64,000 nt of DNA, taken from Pogona vitticeps. Its lineage: Eukaryota; Chordata; Lepidosauria; Squamata; Agamidae. The position numbers and the translations under genes were made by a program. The stretch lies in NCBI RefSeq assembly GCF_051106095.1, contig NC_135786.1, positions 142,154,001-142,218,000 on the forward strand, written 5' to 3'. Positions 35,672 to 46,739 of this stretch are shown here, piece by piece. The notes under the pieces are model-generated. The model was not told where the DNA came from, ran no database searches, and worked only from the letters and a program-made list of their open reading frames with translations. Positions within the stretch are counted from its first letter, which is position 1; each line of letters opens with the position of its first letter.

Positions 35672-35920
35672 ATGGGGTACCTGTTACCCAATGTCCAGAT
35701 TGAAGAGGTGGAAGAAGTCCCTTATGGAGATGCCTTGGAAGAACCCATTGAGGGCTTCCAGGCAGATAATGATCCCCTGAAGAGCCTAAGCCACCTGGGG
35801 ACTAGGAATATAGAAGACATCTGGATTGGGGTGCTGTTGCAGTTGTGGGTCCCAAAAGAGGAGGCAGAGAAAGAATTTAGCTTCCAACCCCTTCCACATC
35901 CCTCTTACTGGGGACAGTGA
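35672..35920 (+). other. Unrecognised coding-like segment with VPKEEAE...PSYWG
   Basis: An 82-codon frame, acidic, ending WVPKEEAEKEF and PSYWGQ. The spacing VPKEEA(E/D)-x10-PS(Y/F)WG is identical to that in the frame at 45816-46196, so the two are probably copies of one dispersed coding sequence, most likely from an unidentified retroelement. I know no function. It could equally be non-coding repeat sequence that happens to remain open. Confidence 0.35.
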
Positions 35921-36018
35921 AGGTGCAAGGGGGAACAATGATGCCCGGGTTCCTGTGTGTTCCAGAATCTCCAGTATAGGCACCCAATTTCTCTAAATTG
36001 TCCACTCTTGTTTTACAT

Positions 36019-36310
36019 CAGACCTGGGCAAAGTGCAGCCCGCGGGCCACATACAGCCCAAGAGCCACTCCTGTCCGGCCCGCCCGTCGCCACTGAGTGA
36101 GCCCGAGCTCCAGCTCCGGTCACCCAGTACAGCAGTAAGCAAAACTCATGAGATCCGATGCTGGGATCTTGTGAGTTTTGACTGTTACTCTTAAGCCGCA
36201 GGCTGCGGAGCCTGCGGCTCAAGAGGCCAGAAGAGATCTTTGCGCAGGTGACATGATGATGCATAGAAGACAGTCGGAGAGGAAGGCCGCGGGGGTACAG
36301 AGGACAGGTG
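36019..36310. mobile_element. hAT-type element left end
   Basis: CAGACCTGGGCAAAGTGCAG followed by CCCGCGGGCCACATACAGCCC is the left terminus of hAT-type elements of the CAGGGGTCGGCAACC group. A hairpin CAAAACTCATGAGATCC...GGGATCTTGTGAGTTTTG lies at 36138-36180. No right terminus is visible. Confidence 0.55.
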
Positions 36311-36828
36311 AGTTAGCTCAGTGTCGGGGGTTCCCCCCTGCAGTGAATGAATTACAATGCTCATATAGTTAACTTCCTAAAAAGTTTAGGGAGTTAACTG
36401 TGTGAGCAAAGCAAGTCTCCTAGAAGACCGTTTGCCACGGAACAGAGAGGTTTCTGAGTGAGTGGCTCCTAATACAGGCAAAACAGGTCCATAAATTTTG
36501 CCCTAGGCAGCAACACTTCCCCTCATACTCCAAGTCTGACCCGATTACATTGAGAACCAAGATATACACATGAGCTCTAGGGATATTAAAACCTCCTAGC
36601 ACTGAGGAATATATTGGACCCAAAAGGTAGCAATACTTTTCCATGGCCTTATAAAGAATAACCAATTAAGTAAACCAATTTGAGTAATTGTAGCATTTGT
36701 TCTATTCAAGAAGCCAAACTCCAGATATTAAGAATATTTTGTTTTATTAGAAAAATAAAGATCTGAAAGAATAGTTTATGCAAAAGCGAGGCACATATAT
36801 ACATTTCCATCTTACCCAGTTAGACAAG
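36311..36828. other. Non-coding stretch
   Basis: Contains an imperfect hairpin at 36360-36407 (GTTAACTTCCTAAA / TTTAGGGAGTTAAC). Nothing else recognised. Confidence 0.4.
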
Positions 36829-36830
36829 TA

Positions 36831-37468
36831 CAGTGGTGCCCCGCATAGCGACGTTAATCCATTCCGAATTAACCATTGCTATGAGAAAACGTCGCTATAC
36901 GGATAGGAAAATGCCATTGGAACGCATTAAACATCGTTTAATGCATTCCAATGGCTTCTACACTCACCATAAAGCAATGTTTCCTCATAATGGCAGCCAT
37001 TTTCGCGCCCTGGCTGAAAATGCCCCTCCTCCCCAGCTCACCCCTGCTTCTTCAGCTGGCTGACCGGCCGGCGATCGACCAGGAGGGGAAAAGAAGCCTC
37101 CTTTCCCCTCCTGCCGAGCGCGCAGGGGCGTCTGTGCCGGCGATCGGCCAGGAGGGGAAAGGAAGGCTCCTTTCCCCTCCTGCCGAGCGCACAGGGGCTT
37201 CTCTGGCCGGCGATCGGCCAGGAGGAGAAAGGAAGGCTCCTTTCCCCTCCTGCCGAACGCCCGCCGACTTTTTCCCCCAGCTGACTGGCGGGAGATTCGG
37301 AAGAAGCCCCTCCAGTCAGCTGGGGGAAATGGAGCCTATGGGGAAAAATCGCAAAGTGATTTTTCCCCATAAGAAACAACGTTATGCGATCGCAAAAGCG
37401 ATCGCAAAATCTTCTTCGTTAAGTGAATTCCTCATTAAATGGGGCACCCGTTAAGCGAGGCACCACTG
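36831..37468. mobile_element. MITE, CAGTGGTGCC ends, with tandem hairpin array
   Basis: CAGTGGTGCCCCGCATAGCG to AAGCGAGGCACCACTG, TA on both sides (36829-36830, 37469-37470). The interior has three tandem copies of a unit of about 67 bp (roughly 37068-37262), each holding a self-complementary AGGAGGGGAAAGGAAG-CTCCTTTCCCCTCCT block. Confidence 0.85.
37068..37262. repeat. Three tandem ~67-bp GC-rich hairpin units
   Basis: Each unit starts GGCGATCG(A/G)CCAGGAG and ends CTGCCGA(G/A)CGC. The inner half of each is a stem of about 13 bp. Confidence 0.85.
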
Positions 37469-37470
37469 TA

Positions 37471-40240
37471 ACTGGTTTCCTGCTATAAAAAAGAAAAATA
37501 ACAAACTTACTAGCTAAAAGAATTGGGGAAATGCAAGCTTCCCCTCTATCTAAGCAAAAATCTACATCTTAAAATAATACTGTAAATACCATAGTCCATA
37601 GTCCAATCAAGAACATACCAATCTTCTGGAAAATCCAAACTTCATCAGTCCATTTGGAAAAGTTCTCTGTTAAAATCCATTAAATGGAAAAAGTCCCTTC
37701 TGTGTCTTTTCAGCTGTCCTCCATGTTCACTCTTGCTCTCCTCCTTCTTGCTGGAACTCACTCCCGCCTTCTTCTTCACAGCTAACAACCAATCAGGAGT
37801 AAGGAAAAAAGTAACTTGTCCCGCCCAAGATTCTCATGAGAACTCCAGGTGTTATTATGATCTGGTGGAATGTTATGTCTCTGCTCATCTCCCTTACTAG
37901 GCCTCTGTTACTAAGGCAACCAGATAACGGTTTAGCCTTGGCCAGTTTCTGTGAGTCAAAACTGCCTTTGGAATTTTCCACTCTCGAGCACACAGAGACT
38001 AAAATGGATTCTTTTAGGCTAATTCCACAACTACAAATCCCATCAGTAAATTACTTTCTAGCTTTCATAACCAAATTCATCACAAACTGTGTCAGCCTTG
38101 TGGTTCACTGACTGCAGGTCCTCACCCAATGGGGGCCTATTACTACCCACAAATTGGGGGCCTATTACTACCCACCCCTGAACACAGTTCAGATTTTTCA
38201 TGTGGTCCCCTGTAGAAATTAATTGCCCGTGCCAGTTCTACATGATTTTGCAGGTAGGAGAGACTGCATAGATCAAAGAAATGAAGCAACTTCAGTGCGT
38301 GAACTGATCTGAAATAGATGAAGGGCAGAATCATGAACTTTATCACAACCACACAGGAGTAAAGAAAAGGATAGTGCAGTGATATCACATGGCATCTACT
38401 GTATGAAGAAGAAAAGGAAAAGCTGGGGCAGCGTGATTTGGGTCCAGACAAGATGTCTTGACCTGGTTTCAGTACTAGATTGAGAGACCAAGCACTTTTT
38501 GAGTCACAGTTTCTTGCAATTGTGCAAAATTACTCCATGCAGAAGGACACAGTTCTGCATGGAGTTCTGCACCCACAATCCTAGAAGATACAAAAGGATG
38601 ATTACTCAAAAAGATGCAAACCACCTATTCAATACTACTAGCTTTTGAAAGACCACTGATCCATTTTACTTGGTCCTGAACAGTAGCAATTTTCCATGGT
38701 TAAAGGCACCACCACCACCACCAGGTCTGCCAAGAGATCTTAGGGATTGACTCTTCAACTTTCGACATAAAATGTGTATGTTCTATTAGTGAGCTATGAC
38801 CCATCCCTAAGTACATATCCTTTCATTTTCCCTTTTCATCATGCCATCAAATTATAAAGATTCAAACTTCCCGTAGTTTTCATTGCATCTCCAAGTCACA
38901 TGAAGCACAATGAACTTTAGCCTTCAGGTATACATACTTTTCAAAGACAGGCCTAGAATCCCATCATTTTCCACTATAATATTTTTCTGCTGAACCCCAG
39001 GGCTACTTTAATTCATGCCAGTGTTTATTTCCGACAAGCATTTTAGTGTTGCTGGATTTTTTTAAGTTTTATTTGTTGATGACATTATTTCACCTTGATC
39101 TTTTCTGAATCCCAGTACTTTTCTAAATGAAGAAGAGACATGAGGGCATTTTATAATCTTTTATAGCAGTGACAGATAGATTTTCATCAAAGAAACATAA
39201 TCGTTATAGGAGCTACTCTTTGAAATATTATAGATTGAGCTTGTGCCAGCATTCCTGTTACAACCGACTTGTTTACAGGGGTTTAAATTTGGACCATTAA
39301 GGTCTGCCCCAGGCTACTTCTAACTTGTTTTCATTGAGGTTTGCAAGGAACTGGTGTGATTTTTAATGGAACCTAAATAGAATTGCCAAAACATTGTGAA
39401 ATATACAACTTCAGAACAAACCCTCATCTGGTTATAAACACCGAAAACATCTTCCTGCCTGTTGGGGTTTGGAATTAGATTACACGGTCTCCATGGCTAA
39501 AGATAGACAATTGCCTTTCAGAGTCTTGAAGGCAGTTAATGAAAATATGAGTATTGTTGCCATACTCTCACTGGGGATTCTGTCCTAATGAATTCACAGT
39601 CATCCGTCTGAGTAGCCATATCAAGGAATATGGAGGACGTAAGCAAATTTTGTTTTCTGGTACTCCTTAGGGTCCCAGTAAAAACATATTCTAGTGATAT
39701 AATGCATTTGGTTTCAAGTTTTCCATCTTTGAGGAACTCTTTCCACATGGACTTGGCAGCTGAGGAGCCCCTGTTGTGATACTGTAATAGCAATCATGCA
39801 TGCACTAACATTGGTTGTCAGTGGGAGGTGGCTTTTAAAGCCTAATGTGATTGTCCTTTGCCATTAATTTGATTTGCAAAGTTTTCTTCCCACCTTTGGC
39901 CTTTGGGACAAGCCCCCACTTCCTCTTCCTGTTTGTTTGCTTGCTTACCTTGATATTCTTCTTGCATCTCTGACTTCCAACCAAGCCCTCTACCCACTGG
40001 GGTAACAGGAGTCTCATTTTCACATGTTACTGAGTTGTTGCTGTTTTGAATACCTCATATTCTGCTAAGTAAAAAGATTAATCAAAATTCCTCAATACAT
40101 ATTGCATTTACTACCCACCATTAATCTATAAGCTCAAGGTAGCAAGCATGCTCTCTCCTTTAAAGTTTTTTGTGAGGATATTGTGGCCCGTAATAAAGAA
40201 TTTACTCTTTGTACATGAACCAGAGTATTTTCTATTAGAC
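37471..40240. other. Long unannotated stretch
   Basis: No gene recognised. A 24-bp unit GGGGGCCTATTACTACCCA is tandemly duplicated at about 38131-38177. Confidence 0.4.
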
Positions 40241-40473
40241 ATCCATTTTTATAACAGGTGTGCAGTCACAAGGTTATCACATGTAGATGATGCAATCCTT
40301 GAAATTTGTATTGGGCATGATGTAATGTCTAGGAGAGGACAACAGGTGATGTGCCAATGATTGGTTGTTCACACTATATAAGAGCTACACACTAGAGTGG
40401 AATATAGACTTTGTATGGAGAGTTGCTGCACAACGTGCTGTCTGTTTATTTTACAGAAGTGTATTGTTTGGTC
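40241..40473 (+). mobile_element. Left part of an older copia-like LTR (probable)
   Basis: GATGATGCAATCC, TATATAAGAGC and neighbouring sequence are weakly like the 402-bp LTR at 55626. The strongest similarity is on the other side of the gypsy insertion (45387-45440). The left boundary is not resolved. Confidence 0.35.
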
Positions 40474-40986
40474 TGTGACAAACCCAGACCTACTGGGATA
40501 TGCCACAGTTTCACTAAGCTGCCACCAACCATTCCCTATAAGAAGTCACACAGACCAGGGATGGATTTTTAACAAATAAAGGAATAAGGTTTATTTAAAA
40601 CAACACACAGGGAAAATAAAATGATCAAGTGAATAAGATAAAGTAACGTGGCTTATTCTCATTCATACATGCATACAGTTTGGTTCACACAGAACCCTTA
40701 ACTTGAAGCACAGACCCTGAACCTATCAGTTCTGGCTAACCAACAGACACCTGAACCTATCAGGTTGGTACTCTGACACACAGTAGTACCCTGTCTGACA
40801 CACAGACTCCCACACCAGCTTCTTCTTCCCAGCTGCTGCTTCGTCACATCCCAGCGTCTCCCCACACGCTCCACATATATATACAGTACAGCCCCTCCTC
40901 CTGATGTCCCGCCTTCCACTCCCCATAGGATGGAACTTTCCCTCCAAACCCATGACAGACAGGTAACATCAGTGCTGTATGTAACA
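40474..40986 (-). repeat. Gypsy LTR, downstream copy
   Basis: 513 bp, plus-strand TGTGACAAACCC to TGTATGTAACA. It is almost identical to the partner at 44869-45381. Confidence 0.95.
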
Positions 40987-41259
40987 CCTCCCCTCTTTAT
41001 AAGTTGTTTTGTAGGGGGAAAGCTAAGGTGCTTTTTCCCAAAAAACAACCTGAATAAAACACACAACAACAGTTACACATACCATATCATACTTACTTAT
41101 ACTTACATTCTAAGTTAACCATAGCAATTAGGCATTTAAACATTTACCATATACATTACATCAATTTACCTTTATTCATACAAACCAAGTTCAAAAAACA
41201 GGTACATTTAACTTTTTGTCATCAATATATATACATAGTCCATGTTTCTTTCGCCGTCT

Positions 41260-44200
41260 TCATTCTTCAGGTCTTCTTGACAAAGCGTCAGCAACACAGT
41301 TCACTGACCCTCTGACCACCTTCACTTCAAAGTCATAGTCCTGTAGGTTTAAAGCCCACCTCATAAGTTTGCTATTGTGGGTTTTCATTGTCTTTAACCA
41401 TTGCAGTGGTGAATGGTCAGTGCACAGAACAAAATGTCTTCCCCAGATGTAAGGCTTGGCCTTCTGGATCGCGTAGACTATGGCCAAACACTCCTTCTCC
41501 ACGGTTGCCAAATGTCTCTCACCTTTTTGAAGTTTCCTACTCAGGTAGGACACTGGATGCTGGTCACCATTCTCATCCTCCTGGCACAGAACTGCTCCTA
41601 CCCCGCTGTTAGACGCATCGGTGTAGATGATGAACTCCCGGTCGAAGTCTGGATCACGCAGCACTGGATACTGGACGAGCGCCTCCTTCAACCTCTGGAA
41701 CGCCGCCTCACAGTCGCTGGTCCACGGGATGCGGTCATCAGCCTTCTTCCTCGTCAGATCGGTCAGCGGAGCCGCAATCTCGCTAAACCTCGGGATGAAC
41801 TTTCTGTAGTAGCCCACCAACCCAAGAAATGATTTGACCTTTTTCTTGGTGTTGGGTCTAGGCCAATCACGAACTGCTTCTATTTTGGCCTCCAGGGGTT
41901 TTATCACTCCTCCCCCTACCATGTGACCCAAGTATTTTCTTTCTGGGCTACCCAGCTGCAGTTTGTTCTCTGTGCAGAGCCTAGGCCAAACCACTCCCTC
42001 CCCTGGGTTAAAGTGCCTCTCCCTGCCTTCCTGGTCATCCCCAGCTTTCTTTCTGACCTTTTGAGCTTGCAGGGTCTCTGCTGCTAGCTCTAGGTTTCTC
42101 TTTAGGTCCTTCCTCAAGGTGTCTATGTATGTCACAACGTCTTGTGGGTCATCCTGGGTGATCTGCTCCCAATTTTGTTTGATCAAATCAAGAGGCCCTT
42201 TCACCCTTCTCCCAAATAAAAGTTCAAACGGACTGAACCCGGTACTGGCTTGTGGCACTGATCGATAAGCAAACAAAAGGGATTGCAGCTTCTGGTCCCA
42301 ATTGTTTGGATTCTCTGCCAAGTAAGCCCTAATCATGCGCATTAGAGTCCCATTGAACTTCTCAGTTAACCCATCACTTTCAGGATGATAGGCAGTGGCT
42401 TCCCTGAGCTTAATTCCACAGATTTGCCATAAGCGTTTCATGAGCTTTGATGTGAACGATGCTCCCAAATCTGTGATTATTTCTGAGGCAAATCCCATCC
42501 TGGACATATACCCCACCAAGGCATCTGCCACTGTGTTAGTTTCAATGTTAGTCAAGGGTATGGCTTCAGGGTACCTTGTGGCATGGTCCACAATGGTGAG
42601 AATGAACCTGTTCCCCCTCTTTGTGGCCTTGGGCAAAGGTCCCACAATATCCACCCCTATGCATTTGAACGGAGTGTCAATCACAGGCAAAGGGCACAAC
42701 TTTGCTTTGGTCCTGTCGCGGCTATTCCCTTGCCTTTGACACACATCACATCGTTTACAGAATTCTTTGATCTGCTTCCCTATTTCAGGCCAGTAAAAAT
42801 TCTGTGTGATTCTCTGCTGTGTTTTGTTCACCTCTAAGTGCGCAGCAAACATGTCAGAGTGCCCCCTTTGTAAGATCATGGGGCGATACTTTTCAGGTAC
42901 CACTAGCTGACTCCTGATCCCATCTCCCCCTTTTGAGATATTCCTCAGGGTCTCTCTATATAAAATCCCCTTTTTCTTCAGAAATCTCACTGGGGTTTCA
43001 GGTGTTAGCTGGGCGTCAGTCACCTGTTCAAAACACTTTTGGAGAGTGGTGTCTGCCTTTTGCTCCTGTCCAAATCTGCTGTCTGTGGTTAAGGTTTCCA
43101 CCACAGCTTCTGAACTCCCCCCACCTGCTTCCGTCTCTGGCTCATCATTACCCCCCTGAACTGTCCCCGTGGTGGCTTGTGAGCGTGTAATCACTAGCAC
43201 CCTTTTCACATGTTCAGCCAGGTCATTTCCCACGAGCACGGCTGCTGGTAGAGTCGATGAAATCGCTAGCCGCCAAACTCCCCTCCAGCCTTGAAAGTTG
43301 ACAGGTACCTCCGCGACTGGCAGTGAGATTATCTGCCCCTCAATCCCTGCTACCTTTATGCTCTCATTCGGGATTATATATTCCCTAGGAATAATATCTG
43401 GATGGCACAGGGTCACCTGAGAACAAGTGTCCCGCAGCCCCCGATACTGACGGTCAAGTATTCCTACGTCCACCCCTGCTGTCTCAAACAACTGAGAATC
43501 TGTTCTCACGAGCAAGCATCGCTTGACCTCCACAAGAGGACCATTTTCCTTAGCCTGATCAGCAGATGTAGCTGTTCCAGATTGAGTCGCCATGGCAACA
43601 GGCTCCCTCAGTGACAATGAGCCTTGCTCTTTCTGGACACAGAACACAGCTTTTGGCTTGGTTCCACTAGACTCCTGAGGCACAATTCCTTTTAGCTGCT
43701 TTAATTTCTCACACTCTGAGATTAGATGGCCCTTTCCCTGACAGAAATAACATTTTCTGGTGTATTTTGAGTCTTTCTCATCTTGTTTTGGTTTTCCCTC
43801 CAAAATCTGAGGTCTTGATTTCATGTCTGAGGGCTTCCCTTCACCATGGGCCCCTCCCCCTTGCTGGCTTTTCCCTTTTATTCTCAAATCCAGCTCCTTT
43901 TGCTTGGCCTCAAACTCAGCCCTGATCTGTAAAATTTCTTCCTCAGCCCTTGCTTTTATCTCTTTTACTTTTTCTTCAGTCTTATCTCTGATTTCTTTTA
44001 ATTTAATGTCTTTTTGCTGAGTATATTTTTCAAGATCTTGCTCACTTTGTCTGACCTGAGCCTCATACTTTTCCTTCTTTGACATTTCTTCAACTGATAA
44101 ATTGTTAATCCACTTATTTAGGAAATCCAATTCCAATTGTACCATTCTAATTTGGTGTTTCAGTTCCATCTGTTTGATCCTCATGTCCATTCCCCTTTTC

Positions 44201-44427
44201 TTGGCATCTGCCTCTGCCTGACTGATTTCAGCTCTTTCTTTTCTTCTGATTTCCATTTCCCTCACCCTCAGTTCATGCTGTTGGGCTAGGAGCAATTTTC
44301 TGAGTTCTGGGTTCTGCTCTCCTGTGCTGTCACCTTGCACTGAGCCAAATTCATCCTCAGAACCTTGGTCAACCTGGGGGTCTTTCACTTCACCCATTTC
44401 TGCCACTTGGCTTCGAGTCAAGGGCAT
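41260..44427 (-). CDS. Gypsy gag-pol frame, 1055 codons (incomplete element)
   Basis: Residues 40-190 form a charged coiled coil; 226-239 are a zinc knuckle (CYFCQGKGHLISEC); 300-405 look like a retropepsin-related region ending AAVLVGNDL. Integrase follows: an H2C2 finger (H523 to C563, CKRCDVCQRQG), then the catalytic core with VDIVGPLP (D593), TDLGASF (D653) and SDGLTEK (E689). RT-connection sequence (FLGLVGYYRKFIPRFSEIA) and RNase H come last (YTDASNSGVGAVL, EKECLAIVYA, CTDHSPLQWL), ending VADALSRRPEE next to the polypurine tract. Integrase upstream of RNase H is the Gmr1 order. In that family gag and pol are made as one polyprotein. The frame is open, but the element as a whole appears incomplete. 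Confidence 0.9.
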   Translation of the reverse strand: MPLTRSQVAEMGEVKDPQVDQGSEDEFGSVQGDSTGEQNPELRKLLLAQQHELRVREMEIRRKERAEISQAEADAKKRGMDMRIKQMELKHQIRMVQLELDFLNKWINNLSVEEMSKKEKYEAQVRQSEQDLEKYTQQKDIKLKEIRDKTEEKVKEIKARAEEEILQIRAEFEAKQKELDLRIKGKSQQGGGAHGEGKPSDMKSRPQILEGKPKQDEKDSKYTRKCYFCQGKGHLISECEKLKQLKGIVPQESSGTKPKAVFCVQKEQGSLSLREPVAMATQSGTATSADQAKENGPLVEVKRCLLVRTDSQLFETAGVDVGILDRQYRGLRDTCSQVTLCHPDIIPREYIIPNESIKVAGIEGQIISLPVAEVPVNFQGWRGVWRLAISSTLPAAVLVGNDLAEHVKRVLVITRSQATTGTVQGGNDEPETEAGGGSSEAVVETLTTDSRFGQEQKADTTLQKCFEQVTDAQLTPETPVRFLKKKGILYRETLRNISKGGDGIRSQLVVPEKYRPMILQRGHSDMFAAHLEVNKTQQRITQNFYWPEIGKQIKEFCKRCDVCQRQGNSRDRTKAKLCPLPVIDTPFKCIGVDIVGPLPKATKRGNRFILTIVDHATRYPEAIPLTNIETNTVADALVGYMSRMGFASEIITDLGASFTSKLMKRLWQICGIKLREATAYHPESDGLTEKFNGTLMRMIRAYLAENPNNWDQKLQSLLFAYRSVPQASTGFSPFELLFGRRVKGPLDLIKQNWEQITQDDPQDVVTYIDTLRKDLKRNLELAAETLQAQKVRKKAGDDQEGRERHFNPGEGVVWPRLCTENKLQLGSPERKYLGHMVGGGVIKPLEAKIEAVRDWPRPNTKKKVKSFLGLVGYYRKFIPRFSEIAAPLTDLTRKKADDRIPWTSDCEAAFQRLKEALVQYPVLRDPDFDREFIIYTDASNSGVGAVLCQEDENGDQHPVSYLSRKLQKGERHLATVEKECLAIVYAIQKAKPYIWGRHFVLCTDHSPLQWLKTMKTHNSKLMRWALNLQDYDFEVKVVRGSVNCVADALSRRPEE

Positions 44428-44868
44428 AATCCCCCCTCAGAACAAGCTGCTTTAAAAAGTCAAGCCTCAAAATAAAACGACCACTTTTTTTTTCTCTTTT
44501 GCCTCAGAACCAGCTTTCTATAGATTGCTGCTGTTCTTCAGCACTTAACTTGCAACAGTTGCGAGCCAGAGTCTACCCCCCTCTGCTAGGCCTCTCAGCA
44601 GGCAGGCTAGTTCACTTCTACTTTACACAATTTTGCCTCAGCTTTTTTCCCGCCAAAACCAGGCTGCCTCAGAGCACCCTAATCTAGTCTCCCCAGTTGG
44701 CACGTTCTTCCACTAGCGTACCTCCCCGTGAGGTACACCTAGAAGATTACCTACGCGCCTCAGATTGTCCCTGACTAGACCCCCCTTGCTCTGGGCACAC
44801 GTGCCAAGGCTTTGCTGGACCACTGGACAACTGGACCAGTCGTATCCCACACGCTGGACACCAATCAA

Positions 44869-45381
44869 TGTGACAAACCCAGACCTACTGGGATCTGCCA
44901 CACGTTAACTAAGCTGCCACCAACCATTCCCTATAAGAAGTCACACAGACCAGGGATGGATTTTTAACAAATAAAGGAATAAGGTTTATTTAAAACAACA
45001 CACAGGGAAAATAAAATGATCAAGTGAATAAGATAAAGTAACGTGGCTTATTCTCATTCATACATGCATACAGTTTGGTTCACACAGAACCCTTAACTTG
45101 AAGCACAGACCCTGAACCTATCAGTTCTGGCTAACCAACAGACACCTGAACCTATCAGGTTGGTACTCTGACACACAGTAGTACCCTGTCTGACACACAG
45201 ACTCCCACACCAGCTTCTTCTTCCCAGCTGCTGCTTCGTCACATCCCAGCGTCTCCCCACACGCTCCACATATATATACAGTACAGCCCCTCCTCCTGAT
45301 GTCCCGCCTTCCACTCCCCATAGGATGGAACTTTCCCTCCAAACCCATGACAGACAGGTAACATCAGTGCTGTATGTAACA
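44869..45381 (-). repeat. Gypsy LTR, upstream copy
   Basis: 513 bp. On the minus strand it drives transcription toward lower coordinates. TATATATA at about 45269 is a candidate promoter element. Confidence 0.95.
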
Positions 45382-45386
45382 TGGTC

Positions 45387-45490
45387 TTCTGTACATATTT
45401 TGTGTATGCACTACTGGAGAATGAATCTATTGTCTTTGAGAGTCTTTTTTGCTGTTGACCTGGAAGACTGACTTGTCTTGGACCTATATC
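45387..45490 (+). mobile_element. Right part of an older copia-like LTR (probable)
   Basis: TTCTGTACATATTTTGTGTA then GCACTACTGGAGAATG is about 80% like TCCTGTATATATTTTGTAAA and following sequence in the copia LTR (55913 onward). With 40241-40473 it suggests that the gypsy element landed in a diverged copia-family LTR. Confidence 0.4.
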
Positions 45491-45815
45491 TACAACCCAA
45501 ATTCTTGACATTTTTTAAAATCAAAGCAACTTTGTAAGCCGGGTTAGGTTGAAAGTGACTGTCCAAAAGTCACTGACCGAGACTGGAATCCAGGTCAGCC
45601 ATGTCTAAAAGTGCAGTGCGAACTGAATTGTTGAAACTGTGCTGAATTCAAATCCTCCTCAGCCTAGAGATATTAGAAACAGCTGTGTAACATTAGCATT
45701 AATATGAAAGGGAGAGGAATGAGAGAGTCCGTTTGTGTTGTCGTTTTTCTGTTCCTTTGTCACTTTCTGAAAAAGGAACGCTGTAAGAAGGGAGAGAGAG
45801 ACCCCTCTCTCGGGA

Positions 45816-46518
45816 GTGCTGTCCCTCCTGACGACGACTGAGAAAGAGAGCCAGACCCCACCAGTTCCACCATCCTGGAAGACAAGACCCCCCGGACAGG
45901 ACCCGGGGAATTTGGAGGGAGATTTGAAAAGACTTGTGATCACAGAAACCGGGACTATCTTGGCAGGTGTGGGAGAAATAAGACAGGAAATAGCAGAGGC
46001 GGGGTTCGGGGATATAAAAAGAGGGGAAGGGGAGTTACCAGCAGGCTGGGAATGGATCTGGGTAGAAGATCCATGGACTAGGAGGACAGAAAAACTGTGT
46101 GTCCCCAAGGAAGAAGCGGATGCTTGGAGGAGGTGTGAGTTGAACCCCGAGCCATCATTTTGGGGTGAACGACAGACTAAGGAGTGGAGAAGTTGAGAGA
46201 AGAAAGAGAGAGAGAGAGAGAGGAAAGAGAACGGAGAGAGAGGTTAGAATAGAGGATATGGTAGAACCAACAGAGAGAGTTCCTGGAGTCCCGTGGGAGA
46301 CAGGGGAACCCCCCAGCGAGTGTGACTGGGTGGACCTTCGAGAAGAAGACACCATCCCCCTACTGGAAGGAGAGGAGGGATTATTACTGACATCTGAAAC
46401 CCCACTGGAGTGGCCCAGACCCTGGAATAGCCAGGGTAAAAATCCTTTCACGACTGGAAACCACCACCACCCCCGACCTGTTGTCAAAGGGGGAGAATGT
46501 TTGGAGTGCTTTTGTTGA
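45816..46518 (+). other. Unrecognised coding-like region with VPKEEAD...PSFWG
   Basis: Two overlapping open stretches. The first (45816-46196) contains GWEWIWVEDPW, LCVPKEEADAWRR and PSFWG; the second reads DWVDLREEDTIPLLEGEEG and TPLEWPRPW. Composition is purine-rich and acidic, with a GA array at about 46203-46224. The motif with identical spacing at 35.7 kb argues for a dispersed coding element. AAAGGGGGAGA followed by TGTTTGGAG at about 46487-46507 looks like a polypurine tract next to an LTR start, so it may be the end of an old LTR element. Function unknown. Confidence 0.35.
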
Positions 46519-46739
46519 TACCAGACTGTTATTAACTACTCCAGTAAATGTTAGCCCCATTTCTAAACCGAGAAGAGTGGGTGCATTCTTTGAAAAAGAG
46601 TTGGAGCAAGCTACCGAACCCTCACAAACATTTAAAACACATATTGTTCACATTAAAGAAAGAGAGCTGCACAAAAGTTTGATGTTGTTTCATGCTTCCA
46701 TCTTTCATGTAACCCTTCTTTCACCTTTTGTATCTTAAA

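Larger units (their letters stand above)
40474..45381 (-). mobile_element. Ty3/gypsy retrotransposon, Gmr1-like, 4.9 kb
   Basis: Two 513-bp LTRs (40474-40986 and 44869-45381), 5-bp target duplication TGGTC on both sides (40469-40473, 45382-45386), minus orientation. A polypurine tract AAAGAGGGGAGG adjoins the downstream LTR, and a primer-site-like TTGGTGTCCAGCG lies just inside the upstream one. The single large frame orders gag, protease region, integrase, then RT/RNase H, as in the Gmr1 group, where integrase comes first. The LTRs differ at only a few positions, so the insertion is fairly young. The element looks broken, with about two losses. Confidence 0.9.

Noticed and set aside
41388-41832. 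Plus-strand ORFs opposite the gypsy frame
   Set aside because: Shadows of the minus-strand pol sequence.
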